Under the pieces are notes generated by a model. The model saw only the letters and a program-made list of their open reading frames with translations. It made no database searches and was not told where the DNA came from. Below, piece after piece: positions 1-7,409 of a DNA stretch of 46,449 bases. Source of the stretch: an uncultured Caulobacterales bacterium (GTDB taxonomy: Bacteria > Pseudomonadota > Alphaproteobacteria > Caulobacterales > Caulobacteraceae); assembly GCA_903858185.1 (NCBI GenBank), contig CAIOHT010000010.1, positions 1 to 46,449 on the forward strand. Direction: 5' to 3'. The first letter of the stretch is position 1. Each line of letters begins with the position of its first letter. Made by a program: the position numbers and the translations under genes.

Positions 1-321
1 CACCCTCTCCGCCACTAACCCCGCGCACTTGGCTCCACCCTGCGCTGGCGCCCACAAGCCCCGCTAAAGTCGCAGCTATTCCCGGCCCAACCGCCGTTGG
101 CGGCCGTTTGCCGTCATCTTTCCGCGGCGAATTGGCCCTTTGGCCCGGCTGCGTCTCCGCGCGTCATCGCGATCCGCCGGCGCCCTTCGGGAGACAGAAC
201 CGCTTGCCGCCGCTCTTGGCGATCTGGCCGCCGCCGCCGGTTCAGGTCATGCCGCTCCGGGCCGCCACCCCATGATCGTGGGGTATGGGGTCTGGTGGAC
301 CGTTGCTCCGGCCCGGACGGC
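1..321. other. Left-edge stretch with no assignable gene
   Basis: No reading frame here has a recognisable protein family or normal codon pattern; the open frames are arginine-rich or proline-rich and look like chance frames in GC-rich DNA. A short GC stem (CCGCC-gtt-GGCGG, about 91-103) is present, but no T run follows it. I see no tRNA fold. The stretch lies downstream of the sugar operon, which ends at 338 on the minus strand, so it probably holds the 3' untranslated region and an intergenic space. Confidence 0.5.
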
Positions 322-341
322 CTGACGTTCGCGAACGTCAG
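322..341. repeat. 20-bp perfect palindrome over the operon's last stop codon
   Basis: CTGACGTTCGCGAACGTCAG equals its own reverse complement over all 20 bases. It contains the stop codon of the last gene of the sugar operon (338-340). No T run follows on the minus strand, so it is not a standard intrinsic terminator. It could act as a 3' RNA hairpin, a rho-dependent end or a binding site for a dimeric protein; these cannot be told apart by reading. Confidence 0.6.
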
Positions 342-1066
342 CCCAGGGCCCGAAGATGCGCCAGACTCGCCTCCACGCTCGGCCACCCGGGGGACGGCGG
401 GAAGTCATGCTCGACGAAATAGTGTTCGGCGCCGGCGGCATCCGCCGCCTGGATCAGGGCTGCGAAATCATAGGTCCCGGCGCCGACGTCGGCCATCCCG
501 CCATCGCGGGCCATGTCCTTCAGGTGGATGAGCTTCACCCGCCCCGCCATCTTTTCGATAAACGCCCTGGGGTCTTCGCCGCCCTTGCCGAGCCAGTAAA
601 CGTCCAGTTCGAAGTCGACGAGTTGCGGGTCGGTCTCGCTCACCAGCCGGTCGAAGGGTCGCACGCCTTCAGTCGCCTCGAATTCGAAGTCGTGGTGATG
701 ATAGGCGACCCGCAGCCCTTCATCCCGCGCACGGGCGGCGAAGGCGCCCAGGGTCGAAATGACCGCGCCCCAGTCACGCTGGTCTGGCATCACATAGGGC
801 ATCACGAGGTACCGGCAGCCCAGGGTTCGGGCCATCGCCAGCACCTCGTCGGGACGCTCCGCCATGTCGGCCAGACCGACGTGGGCCGAGGGGCAATCAA
901 GTCCGATATCTTTCATGTGCGCCGCGAAACCCACGAAATCCGACCCGAGCGGCGCGGCGAACTCCACCGCGTCATAGCCGGTCTCACGGATGCGCCCGAG
1001 TGTGGCCAGAGGGTCGGCCGCGAAGGGCTTGCGCAGGGTGTAGAGCTGAAGGCCGATGGGTCGCAT
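338..1066 (-). CDS. Sugar phosphate isomerase/epimerase family protein (xylose isomerase-like TIM barrel)
   Basis: A 242-residue cytoplasmic TIM-barrel protein of the AP_endonuc_2/xylose-isomerase-like superfamily. The usual metal-site pattern is visible: a YHHHDFEF block near residues 122-129, an LDVYW block with Asp155, an IHLKD block with His181, and a VEHD block with Glu219. It begins GLQLYTLR, typical of this subgroup, which includes sugar isomerases and enzymes that act on 3-keto-glycosides. It is the last gene of a five-gene minus-strand operon behind the GMC oxidoreductase. The ATG at 1066 is chosen because the protein then begins MRPIGLQLY; a GTG at 1075 overlapping the upstream stop (GTGA) is nearly as good, with the GGGAGG site lying between ideal spacings for the two. 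The exact substrate is not readable from sequence. Confidence 0.8.
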   Translation of the reverse strand: MRPIGLQLYTLRKPFAADPLATLGRIRETGYDAVEFAAPLGSDFVGFAAHMKDIGLDCPSAHVGLADMAERPDEVLAMARTLGCRYLVMPYVMPDQRDWGAVISTLGAFAARARDEGLRVAYHHHDFEFEATEGVRPFDRLVSETDPQLVDFELDVYWLGKGGEDPRAFIEKMAGRVKLIHLKDMARDGGMADVGAGTYDFAALIQAADAAGAEHYFVEHDFPPSPGWPSVEASLAHLRALG

Positions 1067-1071
1067 GGGGC

Positions 1072-2763
1072 TCACAGGCCTCCCTGTTGCAGAAGATCCG
1101 CCGCGTGGTGCGCAGCCCGCGCGGTCAGGGCCATATAGGTCAGGGACGGGTTCATCGAGGCGCTCGAGGCCATAACCGCCCCGTCGGAGCAGAACAGGTT
1201 GGACGCTTCGTGCGCCTGGCCCCAGCCGTTGAAGACCGAGGTGGCCGGATCGCGGCCCATGCGCGCCGTGCCCATCTCATGGATGCGGTCGCCCGGCGGC
1301 GTCAGCTCCGCGCTGGCCGCTTCCCAGTCGGTGATGTCCGTGCAGCCGGCGGCCGCCAGCATTTCCGCCGCATCCCGCGCCGCCGCCCGCATCATGGCGT
1401 ACTCGTTCGGCCCGTGCGTCGCGCCTATGACCGGCACCGGAACGCCCCAGTTGTCGCGGCGCGTGGCTGACAGGGTGACCCGGTTCTCGGGGTCGGGCAG
1501 CACCTCGCCGAACGGCAGCAGCGAGAACCGCCAGCCCCGGTGGCCGACATCCTCGTCACCCGTCCCCACGCCCTGGACGGCGCCTTCGACATTGCGGGAG
1601 CGGACCGCGCCGCCCTGCATCCCGAAGCCGCGCACGTACGGCTTGTCGGACTCCGTGACGTTGGCGTAGCGGGGGATGTAGATGCCCGTCGGCCGGTCAT
1701 TCTGGAACGGCACGTCACCGAAGCCGGGGATGCTGCCGACGATAGGCTTCGTGCTGACATGGTCCATCAGGTTGCGGCCGACCTGGTCGCTGCCGTTGGC
1801 CAGGCCACGCGGAAACGCCTCGGACTTCGAGTTCAGCAGCAGGGCTGCGGTGTTGATCGCCGAGGCGTTGAGGAAGACGATCCGCGCCTCGAAGATCTCG
1901 CCCGTCTTGTCCAGCCGGTTGATCGTCCGCACGCCCGTCACGCGGCCGGTCGCCGGGTCGTGGATGACGCTCTCGACGACCCGGTCGGTCAGGACCGTGA
2001 GATTCCCGGTCTTCAGAGCCGCCGGCAGGGTTGCTGCCTGGCTCGAGAAGTAGGCTCCGTACGGGCAGCCGTGGTGGCATTTCACATGCTGTTCGCAACG
2101 CTTGCGGCCCACATCCATCTGGGCCTTGGCGACGCGACTGAGGTTGGCCGTCCGGCCCATGATCATCCGGCGGGTGGGATAGTCCGCCTCGATCCTCGCC
2201 TTGGCCGCCAGCTCGACGTCATTGAACGGAAAGGCCGGCAGGAAGTCGCCGTCGGGCAGCTGTTCGAGGCCGTCGTAATCACCGCTGATCCCGGCAAACG
2301 CCTCGACGTGGTCGTACCAGGGCTCCAGGTCCTCATAGCGGATCGGCCAGTCGACGCCGTGGCCGTCCTTAAGGTTGGACAGGAAATCCTGCGGCGCCCA
2401 GCGGTAGGACTGCCGCCCCCAGGTCAGCGAACGCCCGCCGAGCTGATAGCCGCGGATCCAGCGATAGGGCTTGCCGGGAACAGTCTCGTAGGGATGGTCG
2501 TGGTCGCTGGCCCAGAGGGCCTTGTTGGAGTTGAACAGGGCGTAGGTGACCCCGACGTGATAGGGATAGTGGAGGTTCCGCTCGGCCTCGGGGATCTGGT
2601 CGTCCCGCCGACGGAGCTTGAGCGCCAGATCGTGACTCTGGTCAGGTCCGTTGGTGACTTCGGGACCCCGCTCAAGCATCAGCACCTTCAGGCCGCGCTC
2701 GCAGAGCTCCTTGGCCGCCCAGCCGCCGCTGATGCCGGACCCGACGACGATGGCGTCGAACAT
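1072..2763 (-). CDS. GMC family FAD-dependent oxidoreductase (pyranoside 3-dehydrogenase-like)
   Basis: A 563-residue flavoprotein of the glucose-methanol-choline family. The N-terminal Rossmann motif VGSGISGG binds FAD. The C-terminal GMC domain carries the active-site His (HEMGTARMG) and partner Asn (MNPSLTYMAL), the His/Asn pair typical of pyranose oxidases and sugar 3-dehydrogenases. There is no signal peptide, and no gluconate-dehydrogenase-type small subunit or cytochrome gene nearby, so it looks like a one-component cytoplasmic enzyme, as in CarA-type glycoside 3-oxidases. A cysteine/histidine-rich stretch (CEQHVKCHHGC) lies mid-protein. Its ATG shares one base with the upstream stop (TGATG), as at two other junctions of the operon. 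Oxidation of a sugar 3-hydroxyl is inferred from family and neighbours. Confidence 0.85.
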   Translation of the reverse strand: MFDAIVVGSGISGGWAAKELCERGLKVLMLERGPEVTNGPDQSHDLALKLRRRDDQIPEAERNLHYPYHVGVTYALFNSNKALWASDHDHPYETVPGKPYRWIRGYQLGGRSLTWGRQSYRWAPQDFLSNLKDGHGVDWPIRYEDLEPWYDHVEAFAGISGDYDGLEQLPDGDFLPAFPFNDVELAAKARIEADYPTRRMIMGRTANLSRVAKAQMDVGRKRCEQHVKCHHGCPYGAYFSSQAATLPAALKTGNLTVLTDRVVESVIHDPATGRVTGVRTINRLDKTGEIFEARIVFLNASAINTAALLLNSKSEAFPRGLANGSDQVGRNLMDHVSTKPIVGSIPGFGDVPFQNDRPTGIYIPRYANVTESDKPYVRGFGMQGGAVRSRNVEGAVQGVGTGDEDVGHRGWRFSLLPFGEVLPDPENRVTLSATRRDNWGVPVPVIGATHGPNEYAMMRAAARDAAEMLAAAGCTDITDWEAASAELTPPGDRIHEMGTARMGRDPATSVFNGWGQAHEASNLFCSDGAVMASSASMNPSLTYMALTARAAHHAADLLQQGGL

Positions 2764-3530
2764 CACGCCGCTCCCTTCAACTCGAACTGTGAAATCGCCG
2801 CCCGTAACGCCGGGACGGGTTCATCGCGCGGCACGAACTCGTGGCCAACCCAGTGCTTGTAGCCCAGATGCCGCAGCAGCCCGGCGATGGCCGGCCAGTT
2901 GATTTCCTGACGGTCGTCGAGGTCGCGCCGGCCGGGCGCGCCGGCGGTGTGGACATGGCCGATCAGGTCGATGTTGGCCCTGATGGTTCGCATCAGATCG
3001 CCTTCCATCAGCTGCATGTGGTAGCCGTCGTAGAGCAGCCGCAAGGCGGGCGAACCGACGCCGCGGACGACGGCCGCGCCGAAGGCCGTCCGGTCGCACT
3101 GGTGGCCCGGATGATCGACCTTGCTGTTGAGCAGTTCCATCAGGAGCCGCACCCCGGCCGCCTCGGCGTGCGCCACGACGGGTGCCAGCCCCTCGATGCA
3201 GGCCGCGATCGCAGGGGCGTCGGCGCCCTCGCCAATTCGGTTTCCCGAGAAGACGATCACCGCCTCGCAGCCGCCGGCCGCTGCCGTATCGATGTTGCGG
3301 CGGACCTCGTCTGCCAGCGCCGTGTGCAGGCTGGCGTCGTTGAACCCCTGCTCCAGGGTGTGGCCGGTCAGGGTGACGATGGACAGGCCCGCGTCCTTCG
3401 CGACGGGCCAGAGCGGCTCGGGAAGCATCTCCACACCCTGGGCGCCGGCCGCTGCCGCCTCGCGCAGCAGGGCTTGCGGATCCACCTCTCGACCAGCCGT
3501 GAACGACCACCAGGCGAAACTCTGCCGCAT
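2763..3530 (-). CDS. Hydroxypyruvate isomerase-like TIM-barrel protein
   Basis: A 255-residue TIM-barrel protein resembling the Hyi/OtnI group. Expected metal and substrate positions are present: Glu132 (LLMELLNSK), Asp168 and His171 (YDGYHMQ), the GHVHTAGAPGR block at 191-201 typical of Hyi proteins, and Glu231 (GHEFVPRD). The frame stays open far upstream, but the extension is arginine- and glycine-rich and lies antisense to the next gene's codons, so the start is set at the ATG at 3530, which shares a base with the upstream TGA. In this operon it probably works on a keto-sugar or its cleavage product rather than on glyoxylate metabolism, because no tartronate semialdehyde genes are present. 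Confidence 0.8.
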   Translation of the reverse strand: MRQSFAWWSFTAGREVDPQALLREAAAAGAQGVEMLPEPLWPVAKDAGLSIVTLTGHTLEQGFNDASLHTALADEVRRNIDTAAAGGCEAVIVFSGNRIGEGADAPAIAACIEGLAPVVAHAEAAGVRLLMELLNSKVDHPGHQCDRTAFGAAVVRGVGSPALRLLYDGYHMQLMEGDLMRTIRANIDLIGHVHTAGAPGRRDLDDRQEINWPAIAGLLRHLGYKHWVGHEFVPRDEPVPALRAAISQFELKGAA

Positions 3531-4669
3531 CACGCGCCCTCTCCCAGAGCCGTCCAGCGGCCGTCCGCCGCAGCGCTCCGCACAGCCGCCTCGATGAACT
3601 GGACGCCCTCGACGCCGGCGGCAATGCCGGGCAGGTCGGTGGCGGGCGCCGGCCGTCCCGCCTTGTGCGCGGCAATCAGATCCGCCGCATCGGCGTAGAT
3701 CTGCGCGAAGCCTTCGAGATAGCCCTCGGGATGACCGGCCGGAATGCGTGTCGCAGCGTTGGCTGCGGCAGCCAGGCCAGGCCCGCCGCGCCGCAGGGCC
3801 CGGGGCGGCTCGCCGAGCTGCGTGTAGCGGAGGATATCCGGGTCCTCCTGCGACCATTCCAGGCCGCCGGTTTCGCCGTAGACCCGAAGCCGCAGGCCGT
3901 TGGCAGCCCCGACCGCCACCTGGCTGGCCCACAGCTGCCCACGCGCGCCGCCGGCCCAGCGCAGGCGAAGCTGCACATCGTCATCGAGCAGCCGCCCTTC
4001 GACGAAGCACGACGTCTCGGCGCTGACCTGATCGGCCGCCGACCCCAGGACATAGGTCGCAAGGTGATAGGCATGAGTGGCGATGTCGCCCAGCGCGCCA
4101 CCGGGTCCGGCCTGCGTCGGATCACCCCGCCAGTCGGCCTGCTTGTTGCCGGGCAGCGCGGTGGCCAGCCAGTCCTGGGCGTATTCGGCCTGGACCACGC
4201 GGATCGACCCGAGCGTGCCAGCCGCCACCATCGCCCGCATCTGCCGGACCATCGCGTAGCCGCTGTAGTTGTGGGTCAGCACAAATGGCGCGCCCGTTCT
4301 GGCCACGGTGGCGGCCAGGTCCAGCGCATCGGCCAGACCGGTCGTCAAAGGCTTGTCGCAGATCACGGCGATGCCGGCCTCGAGGAACGCCTTCGCCGGG
4401 CCGTGGTGCAGGTGATTGGGCGTGACGATGGCCACCGCGTCGACCCGGTCAGGTCGTGCAGCTTCCGCCTCGGCCATTGCCCGCCAGTCGCCGTAGCAGC
4501 GGTCTTCTCCGAGGCCGAGCGCCTGCCCGAACGCCCGCGACCGTCCGGCGTCGCTGCTGAAGGCCCCGGCGACCAGGGTCCACCGGTCGTCCAGCCGCGC
4601 GGCCATGCGGTGAACGCCGCCGATGAAGGCGCCCTCGCCGCCCCCGATCATGCCCAGTGACAGGCGCAT
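3530..4669 (-). CDS. Gfo/Idh/MocA family NAD(P)-dependent oxidoreductase
   Basis: A 379-residue dehydrogenase with an N-terminal Rossmann fold ([12 protein letters not shown], residues 9-20). The catalytic lysine sits in CDKPLT (Lys106), and the GDIATHAYH block (about 194-202) supplies the active-site Asp and His of the family. These enzymes interconvert sugar or inositol hydroxyls and ketones with NAD(H) or NADP(H). The ATG at 4669 overlaps the upstream stop by one base. Together with the GMC flavoprotein and three TIM-barrel proteins it fits a route in which a sugar ring is oxidised at one carbon, changed, and reduced again. Sugar and cofactor preference cannot be read from the sequence. 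Confidence 0.85.
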   Translation of the reverse strand: MRLSLGMIGGGEGAFIGGVHRMAARLDDRWTLVAGAFSSDAGRSRAFGQALGLGEDRCYGDWRAMAEAEAARPDRVDAVAIVTPNHLHHGPAKAFLEAGIAVICDKPLTTGLADALDLAATVARTGAPFVLTHNYSGYAMVRQMRAMVAAGTLGSIRVVQAEYAQDWLATALPGNKQADWRGDPTQAGPGGALGDIATHAYHLATYVLGSAADQVSAETSCFVEGRLLDDDVQLRLRWAGGARGQLWASQVAVGAANGLRLRVYGETGGLEWSQEDPDILRYTQLGEPPRALRRGGPGLAAAANAATRIPAGHPEGYLEGFAQIYADAADLIAAHKAGRPAPATDLPGIAAGVEGVQFIEAAVRSAAADGRWTALGEGA

Positions 4670-5718
4670 CAGCGGTCGAGGCCGAGCAGTCGCCGATTGG
4701 CCGCCGCGTCGACGTCGGTGGCCAGGAAGTCGTCGAAGCTCTTGCCGGTTACCTGGATGATGTGGTCGCGGATAAAGGTCGCGCCTTCGCGGGCTCCCTG
4801 GACCGGGTCCTTCAGCGCGCACTCCCATTCCAGCACCGCCCAACCCTTGTAGCCGTACTGCGCGAACTTGGAGAAAATGGCCTTGAAGTCGATCTGGCCA
4901 TCGCCGAGCGACCGGAACCGCCCCGCCCGTTCCTTCCACGGCGCGTAGCCGCTGTAGACCCCCTGCCGCCCGGTCGGCCGGAACTCGGCGTCCTTGACGT
5001 GAAACATCCGGATCCGCTCGTGGTAGAGGTCGATGTACTCGAGGTAATCGAGCTGCTGCAGCAGAAAGTGGCTGGGATCGTAGAGCAGGCAGGCGCGGGG
5101 ATGGTGATCCACGCGGTCCCAGAACATCTCCACGGTCGTGCCGTCGAACAGGTCTTCGCTCGGGTGGATCTCGTAGCAGAGGTCGACGCCGACATCCTCG
5201 AAGGCGTCGAGGATCGGCCGCCAGCGGCGGGCCAGCTCGTCGAAGGCCTCCTCGATCAGCCCGGCCGGCCGTTGCGGATAGGGATAGAGATAGGGCCAGG
5301 CCAGAGATCCCGAGAAGGTCACATGCGCGTCCAGGCCCATCCGCCGCGAGGCCCTGGCGCCCAGCAGGACCTGCTCCACGGCCCATTCCTGGCGGGCCTT
5401 CGGATTGCCGCGCACGCGCGCCGGGGCCGAGCTGTCGAACATCTCGTCATAGGCCGGGTGCACGGCGACCATCTGGCCCTGGGTGTGGGTCGAGAGTTCC
5501 GACACCTCAAGCCCTGCGGCCGCCAGAACGCCCTTCACCTCGTCGCAGTAAGCGTCGCTTTCCGCCGCCAGTTTCAGGTCGAACAGCCGCCGGTCCCAGG
5601 TCGGGATCTGCACGCCCTTGTAGCCGAGGTCGCCGGCCCAGCGGGCTATGGCCTCCAGGCTGTTGAACGGGGGCTGGTCGCCCGCGAACTGCGCGAGAAA
5701 AATGGCGGGACCCTTCAT
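4669..5718 (-). CDS. Sugar phosphate isomerase/epimerase family protein (xylose isomerase-like), first gene of operon
   Basis: A 349-residue TIM-barrel protein, longer than the two other barrels of the operon. A complete four-ligand metal site can be placed at Glu183 (CYEIHP), Asp214 with His217 nearby (LYDPSH), His240 (FHVKD) and Glu297 (VLEWE). The start at 5718 has a strong GGGAGG site about 6 bases upstream. The C-terminal 40 residues form an extra helical tail. It heads the operon, with the probable promoter in 5719-5899. Related proteins are widely found beside Gfo/Idh/MocA dehydrogenases and are usually annotated only as isomerases; a role in isomerising or cleaving a keto-glycoside is inference. 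Confidence 0.8.
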   Translation of the reverse strand: MKGPAIFLAQFAGDQPPFNSLEAIARWAGDLGYKGVQIPTWDRRLFDLKLAAESDAYCDEVKGVLAAAGLEVSELSTHTQGQMVAVHPAYDEMFDSSAPARVRGNPKARQEWAVEQVLLGARASRRMGLDAHVTFSGSLAWPYLYPYPQRPAGLIEEAFDELARRWRPILDAFEDVGVDLCYEIHPSEDLFDGTTVEMFWDRVDHHPRACLLYDPSHFLLQQLDYLEYIDLYHERIRMFHVKDAEFRPTGRQGVYSGYAPWKERAGRFRSLGDGQIDFKAIFSKFAQYGYKGWAVLEWECALKDPVQGAREGATFIRDHIIQVTGKSFDDFLATDVDAAANRRLLGLDR

Positions 5719-5735
5719 GCATCCTCCCTTGAGGG

Positions 5736-5754
5736 GCGGTCTTTACCGGACCGC
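5736..5754. promoter_or_regulatory. Inverted repeat just upstream of the sugar operon
   Basis: GCGGTC (5736-5741) and GACCGC (5749-5754) form a perfect 6-bp inverted repeat with a 7-base spacer, beginning 18 bases upstream of the operon's first ATG. It could be an operator or a 5' untranslated hairpin. The window has no obvious sugar-responsive regulator to pair with it. Confidence 0.3.
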
Positions 5755-5767
5755 ACGTCTACTGCTG

Positions 5768-5791
5768 GCGCAAAGCTAGCATGCGCAAAGC
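5768..5791. promoter_or_regulatory. Direct repeat GCGCAAAGC in the sugar-operon leader
   Basis: The 9-mer GCGCAAAGC occurs at 5768-5776 and again at 5783-5791, a 15-base period, 50-73 bases upstream of the first gene. The spacing and place suit a protein-binding site near the promoter. No -35/-10 pair can be named with confidence. Confidence 0.3.
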
Positions 5792-5899
5792 CTTTGGCGA
5801 GCAGGTCGTTCCGGTTGATCGGCGAGACCGCCTCTGGTGTCGTTCGAACGCGACGTTGCGCGCCCGGTTCGGCCCGACATGTTGCCTGAGGCGCTGCCG

Positions 5900-7081
5900 T
5901 CAGCCTGCGCACACGAGGTAGCGGCCCATGAACACTCTGAAGTTCCCGTTGTAGAACTTCGCCCTCGCGACCTCGCCGACGCCTTCCATTGTGCGCTCGA
6001 AACGACCAATGGGGTCATCGGTGCCTTCGTGATGAGGATAGTCGGACGCGAACATCAGGATATCTTCAGCGCCTGATGCAATCAGCCACCCAATGTCTTC
6101 TCCGGCAAACGGTGTGACCTTTATCTGACGACGAACGTAGTCTGACGGTTGCAGCCTGACCTGTGACAGATCCTGCAAGCGGCGGAAGGCCCGGAAAGCC
6201 TGGTCGAGCTGCTTCATCCAGGAGATGATCCAGGACGCCCCCAATTCGACGACCGCAATCCTCAGGCCGGGAAATCGTTCGAGGACACCATCAAAGATCA
6301 TCGCGGCCAGGAAGAGTTCAGCATTGTACTGAATGCTCATGTAGCTGAGCGCGTCTCTCGGGGCGTCCCCGTCGGCGTGGGACGGCAAGGCCTGGCCATT
6401 GCTGTAGAAGGACGCGGGCACCGGATTGTAGCTGCCGCCGTTGGCGCCGACATGCAGGGCGACCCCAAGGCCCTCGCCCTCGATCATGGCCCATACCCTG
6501 TCATAGTCGGGATGGGTGAATGACCGTGCCCCGTCGGGGGCGATTGTATCGATCAGCATGACCCTGAGGCCGCTGCCGATGGATTCCCGGATCAGTTGCA
6601 GCGCTGCGTCGGGGCCGGCGCCAAGCGGAATGTATGCGGTTCCGATGTTGCGGGGATCGCCGGCACAAAAGGTCGACATTCCGCGATTCAGCGCACGCGC
6701 ACCGCCCAGCAGGACCTCTTGCTCATTGGCAGCGACCACCTGGTTGAAGGCGCTTGTCGGAAACACAAGGCTGCCCTGGAAGCCCAACAGGTCGTTGGCG
6801 CGCCGCCGTTCGTCGGCATCGAAGGCGCCAAGTCCATTCCAGCCCTTGTGACGCATGGTCATGAACTGCGCTTCGGCTTCAGCTCGGACGGCGGCGTCGG
6901 TTCGCCGACGTTCGAACCCGTCCAGGGCGTCCGTGACTGTTTTCAGCCCATCTTCTCGCCCGTCCAGAAAGGGGGCCAGTCGGGGGCGTATGTCGGGATC
7001 CGCGAAACGCGCGACCCAATCCGGCGTCTCCATCATGTGAGTGTCTGCATCGAAGATGTCGGGGCGGTGTGCGTAGGGCAT
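5900..7081 (-). CDS. Amidohydrolase family protein (amidohydrolase-2 type)
   Basis: A 393-residue metal-dependent hydrolase or decarboxylase of the amidohydrolase superfamily. The first-strand metal motif D-x-H is at Asp13/His15 (FDADTHMMETP), a mid-barrel His lies in ALHVGANGG, and the C-terminal Asp is in FASDYPHHEG. This layout matches the ACMSD/5-carboxyvanillate decarboxylase-like branch; the real substrate is unknown. The ATG at 7081 is preceded by GGAGA; the frame continues upstream but has no family features there. Base composition is lower than in its neighbours (32 G/C in 60 at 6061-6120), which may mean acquisition by transfer. It stands alone on its strand and is divergent from the symporter gene. 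Confidence 0.85.
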   Translation of the reverse strand: MPYAHRPDIFDADTHMMETPDWVARFADPDIRPRLAPFLDGREDGLKTVTDALDGFERRRTDAAVRAEAEAQFMTMRHKGWNGLGAFDADERRRANDLLGFQGSLVFPTSAFNQVVAANEQEVLLGGARALNRGMSTFCAGDPRNIGTAYIPLGAGPDAALQLIRESIGSGLRVMLIDTIAPDGARSFTHPDYDRVWAMIEGEGLGVALHVGANGGSYNPVPASFYSNGQALPSHADGDAPRDALSYMSIQYNAELFLAAMIFDGVLERFPGLRIAVVELGASWIISWMKQLDQAFRAFRRLQDLSQVRLQPSDYVRRQIKVTPFAGEDIGWLIASGAEDILMFASDYPHHEGTDDPIGRFERTMEGVGEVARAKFYNGNFRVFMGRYLVCAG

Positions 7082-7409
7082 CGCATTCTCCGAACGATCA
7101 GTGACGGTCGACGACGACCGGGCGTCGACCAGCACAACGTAGCGCTGACAAACGGTTCGGCGCGCGCAAGCCCTCGCACCGCTGTTCACGGCAAAGTTGC
7201 CCAAGGAACCCGAAGTCGTCGAGTTGTTTCCTGCTTCGTCCGCACCAACAACGTCTTCCCGGCGCCTGGAGGGGCGAGCGGCATCCTGCCCCCGTCGGGT
7301 CCGCATCGTCATCGCCGGGGTCACTGGAACAAAGTCTCCGGGTTGACGGCGGCCTGCTCGATACGGCGAACTTCCGATCCCGCGACTCCGCGGGCTCCGG
7401 GGGGAAGCC
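7082..7409. other. Divergent intergenic region between amidohydrolase and symporter
   Basis: These 328 bases separate two divergent genes and should hold both promoters. They include an inverted repeat near the amidohydrolase start (7106-7130) and a purine-rich ribosome site (GGGGGGAAG) before the symporter. The open frames running through it show no protein family and look non-coding. No tRNA or small RNA fold was recognised. Confidence 0.5.
7106..7130. promoter_or_regulatory. Operator-like inverted repeat before the amidohydrolase gene
   Basis: GGTCGACG (7106-7113) and CGTCGACC (7123-7130) are perfect 8-bp inverted arms separated by 9 bases, lying 25-49 bases upstream of the ATG at 7081. 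Size and place suit a dimeric repressor such as a TetR or GntR protein, but no such regulator lies nearby in the window. Confidence 0.4.

Noticed and set aside
1..321. Possible tRNA or small RNA in the left edge
   Set aside because: No cloverleaf arms, T-loop sequence or terminator-like T run could be found.
3531..3932. Upstream extension of the hydroxypyruvate isomerase-like protein
   Set aside because: It is arginine- and glycine-rich and out of frame within the Gfo/Idh/MocA gene; the true start at 3530 overlaps that gene's stop.
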